NCBI GenBank assembly: GCA_041635265.1 | Contig: JBFJJV010000001.1 | Location: forward strand, 1-64,000 | Direction of reading: 5' to 3' | DNA: 64,000 bases | Source: Panacagrimonas sp041635265 | GTDB taxonomy: Bacteria; Pseudomonadota; Gammaproteobacteria; Nevskiales; Nevskiaceae | Part shown: piece after piece, positions 28,185 through 36,933 of the stretch | How positions within the stretch are numbered: the first letter of the stretch is position 1 | Layout of the letters: each line of letters opens with the position of its first letter | Position numbers and translations under genes: made by a program | The notes under the pieces: generated by a model | Databases searched by the model: none | What the model was told of the DNA's origin: nothing | What the model saw: the letters and a program-made list of their open reading frames with translations, nothing else

Positions 28185-29594
28185 TTATTGACTGAAACCG
28201 AAGAGGCTAGAGTCTTTATCAAACTCACCAGTCTCTTCGAACATGATCTTTCCAAAGCCAGGACGATATTCGTCGTACTCGGAGCCCGGCAGCTTGGGCA
28301 GGGCCGCCTCGCGTGCCAAGGGCCGTACCAATCTTGGCGTTACCACCATGATCAATTCCTTCTCGACCCGTTGATTGCTTGCCGTCTTGAAAAAGGCCCC
28401 CAGAATGGGGATATCGCCCAGCCAAGGCACCTTGTCCACATTGGACGTCAGGTTGTTGCTGACCAGCCCTGAGATGACGAAACTTTCGCCGTCGCCCAGC
28501 TCAACACTGGTTTCAGTGCGCCGCACGGTCAGCGCAGGGACCGACACACCGCCGATCTGAATGCCCGCCGAAAAATCCAGATCACTGACTTCAGGAGCAA
28601 CACGCAAAGCGATGCGATCCTTGGACAGGACCGTCGGCGTCAGTGATAGGCGAACACCAAACTCTTTGAATTCGACCGTGATCGAGCCATTGTTGCCCCC
28701 GGACTGCGCCACGGGAATCGGAAATTCTCCGCCAGCGAGAAACGTCGCCGTCTGGCCACTCATGGCAGTCAAGCTCGGCTCCGCCAGCACGCGCGCCAGC
28801 CCTTTGGATTCGAGCACGCTCAGTACCCCCAGAAAGCCCCGCGTGGCGTCACCGAAAACCAGATTAAAGGCATTGTTAACGGGCAGAAAGCCAGACGTAC
28901 TCTCGACCTGGAAACCGCTACCAGCGGGTCTGGAAATACCGCTCAACAGGCCGGGCGGCGAAACCCCTGCCGTCGTGTTGACGACGTTCTTCAGAAATTG
29001 AGCGCCATAGGTCTGAAGCGTGCTGCGGTTGACCTCGGCAATCTTGATGGAAGTCAGCACCTGTGTATCGCCTTCGACAATGCTTTGATCCAATAGCCGG
29101 TCCGTTGCCGGTTTTGCCGATGCCAGCGCGCGACGGTAAGCCAGCAGATTGGGCAGTTTGCCCTCCAAACTGGCACCGCGCTCTATCTGAGCGCCCGCCA
29201 ACTCAGGATCCGCTCGCAGTGTTCTGGTCGGATCGACGACGCCGCCGACCTTGATTTTGTACTGCGCCGGCGCGCGCCCGGAACTCGGCCAGACCATCAA
29301 GCTGGTGACTCCCAGCGTCTTGCCGGTGACCAGCAATTCACGGGAGTTGATGACATTGACGTCCGCGATGGCGGGATCGCCTACGGCGATTCTTTTGACC
29401 GAAGTCTGTTCCCGGATCAACTTGTGAGTGCCCTGCTCGACCAGGATCACCTCATCGGTGTCCGCCTTATTTTGCGCGGTGGAAACCCCTGCACCCAGCG
29501 TCATCAGAACCAGGGCCGTCGAGACACAAAATGTGGCCAAGCGCCGTTGCCGCCCAGGCGAAGCTGTTTGCGCCTTCATGATTTTAATGAACAT
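28185..29594 (-). CDS. cpaC: Tad secretin CpaC/RcpA
   Basis: A 469-residue outer-membrane secretin. A signal peptide (about 18-41) leads into a BON/N0-type region (ASVKRIAVGDPAIADVNVIN), then the type II/III secretin domain (about 235-425) with the typical ARVLAEPSLTAMSGQTATFLAG stretch split across residues 270-295 and the VPWLGDIPILGAFF motif near 395. It forms the outer-membrane pore for the Flp pilus. It lies between cpaB and cpaE. Confidence 0.94.
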   Translation of the reverse strand: MFIKIMKAQTASPGRQRRLATFCVSTALVLMTLGAGVSTAQNKADTDEVILVEQGTHKLIREQTSVKRIAVGDPAIADVNVINSRELLVTGKTLGVTSLMVWPSSGRAPAQYKIKVGGVVDPTRTLRADPELAGAQIERGASLEGKLPNLLAYRRALASAKPATDRLLDQSIVEGDTQVLTSIKIAEVNRSTLQTYGAQFLKNVVNTTAGVSPPGLLSGISRPAGSGFQVESTSGFLPVNNAFNLVFGDATRGFLGVLSVLESKGLARVLAEPSLTAMSGQTATFLAGGEFPIPVAQSGGNNGSITVEFKEFGVRLSLTPTVLSKDRIALRVAPEVSDLDFSAGIQIGGVSVPALTVRRTETSVELGDGESFVISGLVSNNLTSNVDKVPWLGDIPILGAFFKTASNQRVEKELIMVVTPRLVRPLAREAALPKLPGSEYDEYRPGFGKIMFEETGEFDKDSSLFGFSQ

Positions 29595-29643
29595 GATCGG
29601 TAGGAATTCTTCAGCATCTTGTTGTTATACATCAGTGACCGCA

Positions 29644-30597
29644 TCACGGCCGTACCGTTTCCACTTGGGCACCGCGATAGACGATGACCTTGGGGCGCGG
29701 AACGATATTGTTCTTCTTTGCCGGAGGGGGCTCGATCCGAGCCAATTCCTTGGCCGTAATCGCCATATCCGGCACTTTCTTGTCTTCCTCGGCCTTCTTG
29801 GCCGCCTCACTTTTGGGTAGCTGCGGCAGGCCGATGAGTTCCGAGTCCTTGGCATCGAGTAATGCCAGGTCCTCGGTTACATCGCCGGGCAGACCATGCA
29901 GGGCCAGGCGCAAACTCCCCATGCTGGCGCCGAGCATCAGGCGGGTGACATCTTTTTCGGCCACGGCCAGCACGGCGGTGCGCTGCCGACGCCCCGAACC
30001 GCTCCGCCGGCCATTGTCATTATCAGAATCCTTGAGTCCTTCCGGACGGTCGACAATCATTTCCTGATAGGCCAGCACGCGCAAGTCCTTGAGCAGCACG
30101 CGCGCCTGAATAGCGTCCACCTCCTTGCCACCGCGTCCCAGATACATCAGCACATCAACCACATCGCCCGGCCGAACAAAGCCGCCGACGGCGATGATGT
30201 CGCTGACCTCTACCGATATCGCCTTGAAGCCAGGAGGGATGGATTTGGCGAGGACGTTACCTTCGCCGAAGTATCGGCGCGTGACGGGCGCACCCTGATC
30301 GATATCAACCAGGGGCTGTTTGCCAACGACATCCTCAAGACTGGTGTAGTAATTCTTTGGCGCAATAGAGACTTCCGTCAGCACCACATCGTCTTTGCTG
30401 ATTGCCTTGTATGCGCTCAGCGGATTGACCGCGACTACGGCCAGAATGCCGGGTGCACGCTCCTCGATTTCAACCTGTTGCTGGACTTGCTGGGCGCTGG
30501 CTGCGTAGTTGTGACTAATACGCCAGCCCAGAAACACTAGGATGACGGTCAACACCACAGCAACGAGAGCAATTATTTTGGCTGCGTTGCTGCTCAT
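29644..30597 (-). CDS. cpaB: Tad pilus assembly protein CpaB/RcpC
   Basis: A 317-residue CpaB/RcpC protein: a membrane anchor (about 8-25, IIALVAVVLTVILVFLGW), a SAF domain (about 50-115) and the RcpC domain with VDVLMYLG near residue 157. The start is supported by GGGAG 6 bases upstream. The 118-base gap before it (towards tadE) could hold a second promoter. It is thought to stabilise the secretin in the periplasm. Confidence 0.92.
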   Translation of the reverse strand: MSSNAAKIIALVAVVLTVILVFLGWRISHNYAASAQQVQQQVEIEERAPGILAVVAVNPLSAYKAISKDDVVLTEVSIAPKNYYTSLEDVVGKQPLVDIDQGAPVTRRYFGEGNVLAKSIPPGFKAISVEVSDIIAVGGFVRPGDVVDVLMYLGRGGKEVDAIQARVLLKDLRVLAYQEMIVDRPEGLKDSDNDNGRRSGSGRRQRTAVLAVAEKDVTRLMLGASMGSLRLALHGLPGDVTEDLALLDAKDSELIGLPQLPKSEAAKKAEEDKKVPDMAITAKELARIEPPPAKKNNIVPRPKVIVYRGAQVETVRP

Positions 30598-30715
30598 TTG
30601 GCGCTCCCTGATTGTTAAGACCGGTGACTAGGATATAGGCCCTTTACTGTATGTCGCCAGTGTTTCCGCACACAGTTTATTTTTAGATCAACAAATTACA
30701 GCACCAACGCCAATC

Positions 30716-31216
30716 TTATAGTCGGGCAACCGCTTCTGCCGTGAGATTGGGCAATGGGGGGAAACTCTCCAGATACGGGAGGGTGAAGGTAGCAAACAAG
30801 TGGCTGCTGGCATCCTTGGTCATGCGCAGCCGGACCACAACCGCCGAGTCATTCGGCGCCACCGGGCAGGCGGTATCACCGCCGCCATCACTGCAGAACA
30901 CGGGATTGTCCACCGTAATCAGATTGCGGGTCGACGTCGGCAGCCACTGAGAATTACTGAGCACGGTGGCGTTGATCAGATTGATGATCTCGCTACGATA
31001 GGCGTCCTGATCAGCGCGCGGCTGGACCGCAACTGCGGCCTCTGCCGCCTGCTGGGCCGAAAAGTTGAGCGATTGATTGATCATGAACAGAAAGGAATAA
31101 ATGATGATCACATAGGTAACGGCGAACAGGACCGGAAAGATCATGACGAACTCGATCGCCGAGGCACCTTGCTGCTGCCTCATGGCTCTAATCATTCTGG
31201 CCGGCTCGCTCTGCAT
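30716..31216 (-). CDS. tadE: TadE-family pseudopilin-like protein
   Basis: A 166-residue protein with a prepilin-type start: basic leader, then G|ASAIEF with Glu at +5 and a hydrophobic helix (FVMIFPVLFAVTYVIIIYSF). This is the TadE signature. The remainder is a small periplasmic domain with a cysteine pair. An alternative start 21 bases downstream (MIRAMRQ) is possible. It would need a prepilin peptidase, which is not encoded in this window. Confidence 0.88.
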   Translation of the reverse strand: MQSEPARMIRAMRQQQGASAIEFVMIFPVLFAVTYVIIIYSFLFMINQSLNFSAQQAAEAAVAVQPRADQDAYRSEIINLINATVLSNSQWLPTSTRNLITVDNPVFCSDGGGDTACPVAPNDSAVVVRLRMTKDASSHLFATFTLPYLESFPPLPNLTAEAVARL

Positions 31217-31301
31217 TGTCGTGATTCGCCTTCTCTAATTCCTTCAGCTATCGATCCAGTAGTGGACGAGTGAATCTACCCTTGGGTCCCCGGACAGCGT
31301 T

Positions 31302-31378
31302 CGAGGTGACGACCAGACCTGTACCTGATCGCCACCTCGGGCCCGTTCCGAAATCAGCCCATATTCATCGAGATGAAT
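31302..31378 (-). other. Two inverted repeats between flp and tadE
   Basis: An imperfect 11-bp inverted repeat (31302-31312 with 31329-31339, one mismatch, 16-base loop) and a short 6-7-bp repeat (ATTCATC/GATGAAT, 31363-31378) lie just after the flp stop. Neither has a T-run. They may slow or process the transcript so that pilin mRNA exceeds that of the assembly genes; this is inference. Confidence 0.35.
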
Positions 31379-31385
31379 CGGTCGA

Positions 31386-31592
31386 TTATGAAGCAGGCTT
31401 GGTCGGATTTTCCATTTCGGTGATGACGTTACCGAGTGCACTTTTGTATCCATCGCCGAGCAGGAAGAAGGCAGCGGCAATGATCAGGGCCAAAACACCG
31501 GCAATCAAGGCATATTCCACCGCGGTAGCGCCGTGCTGCCGTTTCATGGATTCCATAGCGGCGACGCCGCGAGCAGAAATTTCGTTAAGCAT
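31386..31592 (-). CDS. flp: Flp-family type IVb pilin
   Basis: A 68-residue Flp prepilin. The processing site is G|ATAVEYALIAG, with the conserved Glu+5 and Tyr+6 of Flp pilins, followed by a hydrophobic helix and a short C-terminal tail ending ENPTKPAS. The ATG at 31592 has GGAG 6 bases upstream; internal ATGs (MESM, MKRQ) could also start translation with shorter leaders. It is the first gene of the minus-strand Tad operon and the probable pilus subunit. Confidence 0.93.
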   Translation of the reverse strand: MLNEISARGVAAMESMKRQHGATAVEYALIAGVLALIIAAAFFLLGDGYKSALGNVITEMENPTKPAS

Positions 31593-31787
31593 GGTGAACT
31601 CCGTTTTGATGAGGCTGCACTGAAATCGAACAGTGCTGACACTATGATGATGCGGAGGCTCCACGTCAAAGCTGCAGATGGGCCTGATTTCTACCGCTTA
31701 TCGGCAATTTTTTTTTCCTGGCGAAAATCGCCCGGCCGTCCGGTTAACTGTACCGTTCGGGATTGAATTTAGAACCGAAACTTATCT

Positions 31788-32621
31788 ATGAGCACTTTCG
31801 CAATCGGCGACCTTCAGGGCTGTTTTGACGAACTGGTCGATCTACTCGGCCTCATATCCTTTGACAAGACGCGCGACCGGCTCATTCTGGTCGGGGATCT
31901 GGTCAATCGCGGCCCGCGTTCGCTCGACGTCTTGCGACTTGTTCGCGACCTTGGAGGTGCCGCAGACGCAGTCCTGGGCAATCACGATCTGCATTTGCTG
32001 GCGGTCGCCAATGGCGCCAAAGCCAGTCGCCGGGACACACTAGATGAAGTGCTCGAGGCCTCGGACTGCGAAGACCTGCTGGATTGGCTGGCACAGCGCC
32101 CTCTGGCCATCCACGAACCGCTGACCAACACATTACTGATCCACGCCGGGCTCCCGCCTCAGTGGAGCGTGGCTCAGACTTTGGCGCTCGCCAGCGAAGC
32201 CAGTGATGTCATTGCCGACGGCAGTAGCAGGTCACGCTTTCTGAACGCCATGTATGGCGACCTGCCGGATCAGTGGCAGGACAAGCTCAAGGGCGACGAC
32301 CGCACCCGCTTTGTCGTCAATTGCCTGACTCGCTGGCGTTACTGTGACGGCAAGGGCCGAGCGCTGCTCAAACTCAAGGGCAGGCCGGAAGCCCGACCAG
32401 ATCTCGCCATCCCCTGGTTTTTAGCGCCGCAGCGTCGGAGTCGAGGCAGCCGGATCGTTTTCGGTCACTGGTCGACTCTGGGCCAGATTCACTGGCCGGC
32501 CGCCAATGTGTATGGGCTGGACACCGGCTGCATCTGGGGCGGGCCGCTGACCGCCATGAACCTCGAAAGTAACGAAATTTTTCAGGTGCCGAGCCGAACA
32601 CCTCTGGTCCCTGAAGACTGA
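31788..32621 (+). CDS. apaH: Symmetrical bis(5'-nucleosyl)-tetraphosphatase ApaH
   Basis: A 277-residue ApaH of usual length. The metallophosphatase motifs are intact: GDLQGCFDEL near residue 7, GDLVNRGPRSLDVL near 37, and GNHDLHLL near 64. It hydrolyses Ap4A to two ADP and so affects alarmone levels and RNA 5' capping. It is monocistronic; the usual ksgA/apaG neighbours are absent. It is divergent from flp. Confidence 0.96.
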   Translation: MSTFAIGDLQGCFDELVDLLGLISFDKTRDRLILVGDLVNRGPRSLDVLRLVRDLGGAADAVLGNHDLHLLAVANGAKASRRDTLDEVLEASDCEDLLDWLAQRPLAIHEPLTNTLLIHAGLPPQWSVAQTLALASEASDVIADGSSRSRFLNAMYGDLPDQWQDKLKGDDRTRFVVNCLTRWRYCDGKGRALLKLKGRPEARPDLAIPWFLAPQRRSRGSRIVFGHWSTLGQIHWPAANVYGLDTGCIWGGPLTAMNLESNEIFQVPSRTPLVPED

Positions 32622-32692
32622 GCGCTTAAGTAAGCCGGGAACCCGCCTTCATTATTCACGAGGAGCGATCCCCATTTTGTGAGACAAAAAGA

Positions 32693-32719
32693 AATGAGCC
32701 CGGCGGTGCCGGGCTCATT
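32693..32719 (-). terminator. Terminator of the MMPL operon
   Basis: A perfect 12-bp stem (AATGAGCCCGGC with its complement) and a 3-base loop. On the minus strand it is followed by TTTCTTTTTG, on the plus strand by no T-run, so it ends the MMPL transcript about 25 bases after that stop codon. Confidence 0.88.
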
Positions 32720-32744
32720 CTTGAAGCAGCTGCTGCGTTCTGAC

Positions 32745-35600
32745 TCAGTGCCGTGATTTGAATTCCGGCTTCTGACCCGGCGGCAGTTCTACTTCCTTGA
32801 GCAGGAAGGAGGCCAGCGCCGGCAAAATCAGGATGGCACCAAACATATTGCCGGTGAACATGAACACCAGCAGGGCGCCCATATCACGCTGGAACTGCAG
32901 CCCAGACCACAACCACGTCGCCACGCCAAAACCCAGTGTTACGCCGGTGAACACCACCGCCTTGCCGGTCATTTTGAGCGTCTTGAAGTAGGCGTCCTTC
33001 ATCTTGAAGCCACCGTTGAGCGCATCAGACATGGTTGCATAGACATAGATGCCGTAATCCACGCCGATACCAACCGCCAATGCCACAACCGGCAATGTGG
33101 CCACCTTCATGCCGATTCCAAGAAGGGCCATGACCGCATAGGCCATCCAGGAGATCAGCGACAGCGGCAGCATGATGCAGAAGATGGACTGCCATTCGAA
33201 GAAGGAGAGATACACCGCGATGATGATCGCAATGTACACATAGACCAGAATCTGCTTTTCAAGGCGATGTACTTCCTCATTGGTGGCGGCCATGACGCCG
33301 ACATTGGCCGTCGCCAGCGCGAAGTTCACCGGACAAAGCTTGTCGTATTCGCTGAGCTTGGCCTCCGCCTGACTGACACGCTCGGCAGCTGCAATTACGA
33401 CTGCCTGATTGCCTATTTCGCCCTCTGGGACGTCGGGGTTCTTCTTCTTGAACTTGTCGATGACTTTCTGACGTTTGTGCCTGCTGTTGCCCACGTCCCG
33501 GCGCGCGTTCAGCTTCTCGGCGCAATAGCTGGCATTGACCTCTTTGTGGGTCTCGTAATAGGCATTGGCGTTTGAGACGTTGAAGTCCTTGGTCTTCTGC
33601 ACTGCGCGCGCAATGGTAGTGGCCTTGTGATCCTTCATGAACACAAAGACGGCCATGGCAGAGCAGTTTGGATTGAGCAGGCCTGAGGAGGTCGGGATCG
33701 GCGTAATCGCCTGCACCATGGTGTACTGGTTGCGCGGCAGAATTTTGAAGCGTGGATTCGCCTCAGAGAAGGCGGAGTTCACCGTCTTGGCAACCTGCGG
33801 CAAGGACAGGCTGGAACTCACGCCTTCGGTGTTATCCATGTGCCAGGCGTAACGGTCGATCTGCTCCATCACCTCGTACTTCACGCAGGTTTCCGCATCG
33901 GTCTCCGCGATGATCTTGAGAATATCCAGACCGATGGCATAGTTCGCTACCACCGAGGCGGTGTCATTGTTGTAACGCGAATCCGGCAACAATTCAGGCA
34001 CGCCGGCCTGACTGTCGCCCACCTGCAGCGCCTTACCTTGCCAGGTGGCCCAGCCAAACAGCAGGCCCATCGCCAGTATGGCCGTGATCGCTGGCACCGG
34101 ATTGACCATATTGGAAAGCAGACGCCACAGCGGATCGAAAATGCTGTCGCGACGTTCCTGCTTCTCCATGAAACCCTTGATGTCCTTGATTTCGATCCAG
34201 GTCAGGAAGATCGGCATCATGAACTTGTTTGTAATGATGATCGCCGCCATACCCAAGCAGGCGTTGAGCGCCATTTCGCGGACGATGTCGATCGGAATCA
34301 GGCCGATGACGGCGAATCCGAACACGTCGGTCATGATCGCCATGGTTCCGTAGATGGCCAGACGCCGCCAGGTGAACAGCGAGGCATCAAAATTGTTGCG
34401 CCCGTTCTCGGCGATTTCACCGACCCAGGCGTTAACAAACTGCACGCCGTGCGAAACCGACACGGCCAGAATCAGGAAGGGCACCAGAATCGCGAAGGGA
34501 TCCAATCCAAAACCAAGCAGGCGCAGCAGGCCGAACTCCCATATCACCGCTGCAACTGAGCAAATCAGCGGCAGCATGGCCAACTTGAAATGACCGACAT
34601 AGAGCCACAACAGGATGCCCGTCATCAGCAGCGTCAGCATGAAGAAGCCGACCACCGCGAAGATTTCATCGATGATGTCGCCCACCACCTTGGCAAAGCC
34701 GATGATGTGAACTTCGATGTTTGGATTGAACTGCGGGTTATCGACTTCCTCAGGCTCGGTGTGACCGCCCTTGATCTTGACCAGCTCGGTCTTGCCTTCC
34801 TCAATCGGGTAGTTGTAATAGAAAGTTTTGAACTTGAGCTTGAGTCCCAGATCCACAAATCCTTCGGCAACCGCCGTGCCTGCCTTGACGGTTACTTCTT
34901 CGCCTGAGGGCAGCTTGACGAGCTGATCGTCTTTCAGCTTATAAACCAGCTTCTTCTCTTTGGTGAAACGTCCGCGCAGCTTGTCTTCGAGATCATTGGC
35001 GACTCGACCGTAATCGAGTTTCTCGCCCGTCACCGGATCGATCTCGAGCAATTCGGAGAAGATCATGGCGCCGGTCTGATCGGTCGTGGTGTAGCGGCCC
35101 ACGTGACCGCCCTTGCTCACATTGCCCTTGACCAGCGCGTGCATCTGGTCGTTTGGCGCGTAATCCGACGGAATGACGTTGCCACCCTTGAAGCCGCCTT
35201 CGACGACTTCGATATAACGCACGTCGGGGGTAAACAAGGAGGAGACGCGCGAGCGATCTACACCTTTGAGAAAGAAGACCTCATCGGTCGCCTGCTTGAG
35301 ACTGGTCAGGAAGTTCTCGGTATAGATTTCACCCTTTTCAGGCTTCTGCTTGAGTGCCACCAGAACCGTATTGGCACCTCCGAAATCGCTCATGTACTGT
35401 TTGAGCACCTGCATATAGGGATGCTCCAGCGGCACTGACTTATCAAAGCCAGCATCTGGCTTGATCTGCACCATCTGGACGAACAGGAACGCGGTAATCG
35501 CGGCCAAGATACCCATGGTGAGTTTGCGTCTGGCATAGATCAGGGGCTCGATCGCCGCCAGAACCTTGTGCGCGGTGGTTTCGTGTTCGCTGTCACTCAT
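32745..35600 (-). CDS. MMPL/RND-superfamily lipid transporter
   Basis: A 951-residue RND-type protein: membrane segment near residue 28-46, large periplasmic loop (about 50-300), five or six membrane segments (about 310-470), second periplasmic loop (about 520-760) and a further membrane block (about 770-940). The architecture is that of MMPL/HpnN-like exporters of hydrophobic molecules such as sterols, hopanoids or other lipids. The substrate is unknown. The gene lies directly after the YCF48-like gene, a pairing common in lipid-degrading proteobacteria. Confidence 0.9.
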   Translation of the reverse strand: MSDSEHETTAHKVLAAIEPLIYARRKLTMGILAAITAFLFVQMVQIKPDAGFDKSVPLEHPYMQVLKQYMSDFGGANTVLVALKQKPEKGEIYTENFLTSLKQATDEVFFLKGVDRSRVSSLFTPDVRYIEVVEGGFKGGNVIPSDYAPNDQMHALVKGNVSKGGHVGRYTTTDQTGAMIFSELLEIDPVTGEKLDYGRVANDLEDKLRGRFTKEKKLVYKLKDDQLVKLPSGEEVTVKAGTAVAEGFVDLGLKLKFKTFYYNYPIEEGKTELVKIKGGHTEPEEVDNPQFNPNIEVHIIGFAKVVGDIIDEIFAVVGFFMLTLLMTGILLWLYVGHFKLAMLPLICSVAAVIWEFGLLRLLGFGLDPFAILVPFLILAVSVSHGVQFVNAWVGEIAENGRNNFDASLFTWRRLAIYGTMAIMTDVFGFAVIGLIPIDIVREMALNACLGMAAIIITNKFMMPIFLTWIEIKDIKGFMEKQERRDSIFDPLWRLLSNMVNPVPAITAILAMGLLFGWATWQGKALQVGDSQAGVPELLPDSRYNNDTASVVANYAIGLDILKIIAETDAETCVKYEVMEQIDRYAWHMDNTEGVSSSLSLPQVAKTVNSAFSEANPRFKILPRNQYTMVQAITPIPTSSGLLNPNCSAMAVFVFMKDHKATTIARAVQKTKDFNVSNANAYYETHKEVNASYCAEKLNARRDVGNSRHKRQKVIDKFKKKNPDVPEGEIGNQAVVIAAAERVSQAEAKLSEYDKLCPVNFALATANVGVMAATNEEVHRLEKQILVYVYIAIIIAVYLSFFEWQSIFCIMLPLSLISWMAYAVMALLGIGMKVATLPVVALAVGIGVDYGIYVYATMSDALNGGFKMKDAYFKTLKMTGKAVVFTGVTLGFGVATWLWSGLQFQRDMGALLVFMFTGNMFGAILILPALASFLLKEVELPPGQKPEFKSRH

Positions 35601-35664
35601 ATCCGCTTCCTCAAGAATTTCTTTTGCCGCTTGCTTAGTTCAATGCGTTCGAACGGTCGCGGCC

Positions 35665-36654
35665 TTAAATGCCGACCCGGACGGCGCCCAGTTCACCTAC
35701 CGCGAGAATTCCGTCTTTCCAAGGCACAGCATTGGCCAAGGTGCCGGACCCGGTCACGCCCGCTACTGACTTGACCTTGATACGCCGCACATCACCTTCA
35801 GGAGTCACAACGGCCACCGCACCCGCTAGGCCGACCAACACGACTGAACCAGACGGCATCAATGTGCCGCCGAAAAAGGAAGAGACTGTACCGGTATCGA
35901 TCTTTTTCCAGTCGCCTTTGCGCACGTTGTCAGTCATATAGACATTGCCGCGCAGTCCGTAGATGACTGCGCCGGTCTCGCCGCGAGGGACTGCGCCGTA
36001 GAGAGAGCCTTCATACGGCGACTCGAGGCGCTCCCAGTTCACGCCATCGCGGGACACGCCCATCATGCCGCTCTCGCCCACCAGAAACTGATGGCCATTT
36101 CCGAGCAAGGTCAGGTCATTGAAATGCAGTTCCTCTTCGCGTATCGCTTCGGCTTCGATATCGTTCCAGCTTACGCCGCCGTCCGAGGTTCCCATCATCA
36201 GACCATAGGCCCCGATGGCAACGCCGTTGTTCTCATCGATAAATTTGACCTTTAAAAATGGCTTTTCCAGACCCGGATTGAAATTCTGCAGTTTCCAGGT
36301 TCGTCCGCCATCTTTGGTGTGAAGAATCACGGAGTCATGACCCACGGCCCAGCCCTTATCCGCGTTCACAAAATCGACCGAGGTGAGGGTGGAGCGCACC
36401 GGGACCTCCACCTGCGCCCAGTTCACACCATCATTCGAGGCCACGATATTGCCGCGATCGCCGACGGCAATCAGATGCCTGCCGGAATTATCCACCCCCA
36501 ATAGCAGACTTTTGGCAGCCAGGCCGGCAGGCTCGGCAGGACGCGGCTTGATTGGCGGCCCCACATCCTCATCCTGAGCGCTCAGCCAGACCGGAGACAG
36601 GACCAACAGAGTTGCAGCGAGCAGACCTGCGCTCAAACGAGTCAATTTCTTCAT
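35665..36654 (-). CDS. YCF48/BNR-repeat periplasmic protein
   Basis: A 329-residue exported protein. A signal peptide (about 1-26, ending SAQ or LSAQ) is followed by a beta-propeller of YCF48/Hcf136-like BNR repeats, for example NADKGWAVGHDSVILHTKDG and SDGGVSWN. The photosystem II assembly factor gave the family its name, but non-photosynthetic bacteria carry it beside RND/MMPL transporters. I infer that it acts with the transporter in the periplasm. A gap of 64 bases separates the two genes. Confidence 0.88.
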   Translation of the reverse strand: MKKLTRLSAGLLAATLLVLSPVWLSAQDEDVGPPIKPRPAEPAGLAAKSLLLGVDNSGRHLIAVGDRGNIVASNDGVNWAQVEVPVRSTLTSVDFVNADKGWAVGHDSVILHTKDGGRTWKLQNFNPGLEKPFLKVKFIDENNGVAIGAYGLMMGTSDGGVSWNDIEAEAIREEELHFNDLTLLGNGHQFLVGESGMMGVSRDGVNWERLESPYEGSLYGAVPRGETGAVIYGLRGNVYMTDNVRKGDWKKIDTGTVSSFFGGTLMPSGSVVLVGLAGAVAVVTPEGDVRRIKVKSVAGVTGSGTLANAVPWKDGILAVGELGAVRVGI

Positions 36655-36684
36655 GAATTTTTGCCCCTGGAAGTCTCTTGCGTT

Positions 36685-36807
36685 CTACGTGCGATATGGG
36701 CCGGTGCTCGACCGCAGATAGCTCGGAATACGTAGGCGGCGAATCAAAAACAGGCGCGCAGCCGCTATGACGATCTGTTCTCGTCTGGCCACAGACTCTG
36801 CGTCCAT
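36685..36807 (-). pseudogene. Truncated TetR-type N-terminus (remnant)
   Basis: A 40-codon frame preceded by GAGGAG 5 bases upstream of its ATG. It begins MDAESVARREQIVIAAARLF, which is the typical first helix of a TetR regulator (RREQIL-AA-RLF), then loses all resemblance and stops after residue 40. No other frame continues the TetR helix-turn-helix. I read it as the remnant of a regulator of the YCF48-MMPL operon. A short leader peptide is the alternative. Confidence 0.45.
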
Positions 36808-36852
36808 CCCCGCTCCTCTGATTTCGGTCGCCGCGCGACCTTATTAATTTTG

Positions 36853-36870
36853 GTGCGAGCCTGCTCGCAC
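36853..36870. promoter_or_regulatory. 8-bp inverted repeat, possible TetR-type operator
   Basis: GTGCGAGC-CT-GCTCGCAC is a perfect 8+8 dyad with a 2-base spacer. It lies 46 bases upstream of the TetR remnant and about 200 bases upstream of the YCF48 gene. AT-rich sequence (AAAATTAATAA on the minus strand) follows it, as at a promoter. It could be a relic operator of the truncated TetR protein. Confidence 0.5.
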
Positions 36871-36933
36871 TGGTCACACCTTGTAACAGAGGCCACCTAG
36901 GCTACGCAATGCAGCGGAGACACTCAAAGGTGA

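Noticed and set aside
31700..31725. Terminator at the T-run before apaH
   Set aside because: A run of nine T residues is present, but no stem precedes it on the plus strand, and the short GGCGA/TCGCC stem lies after it.
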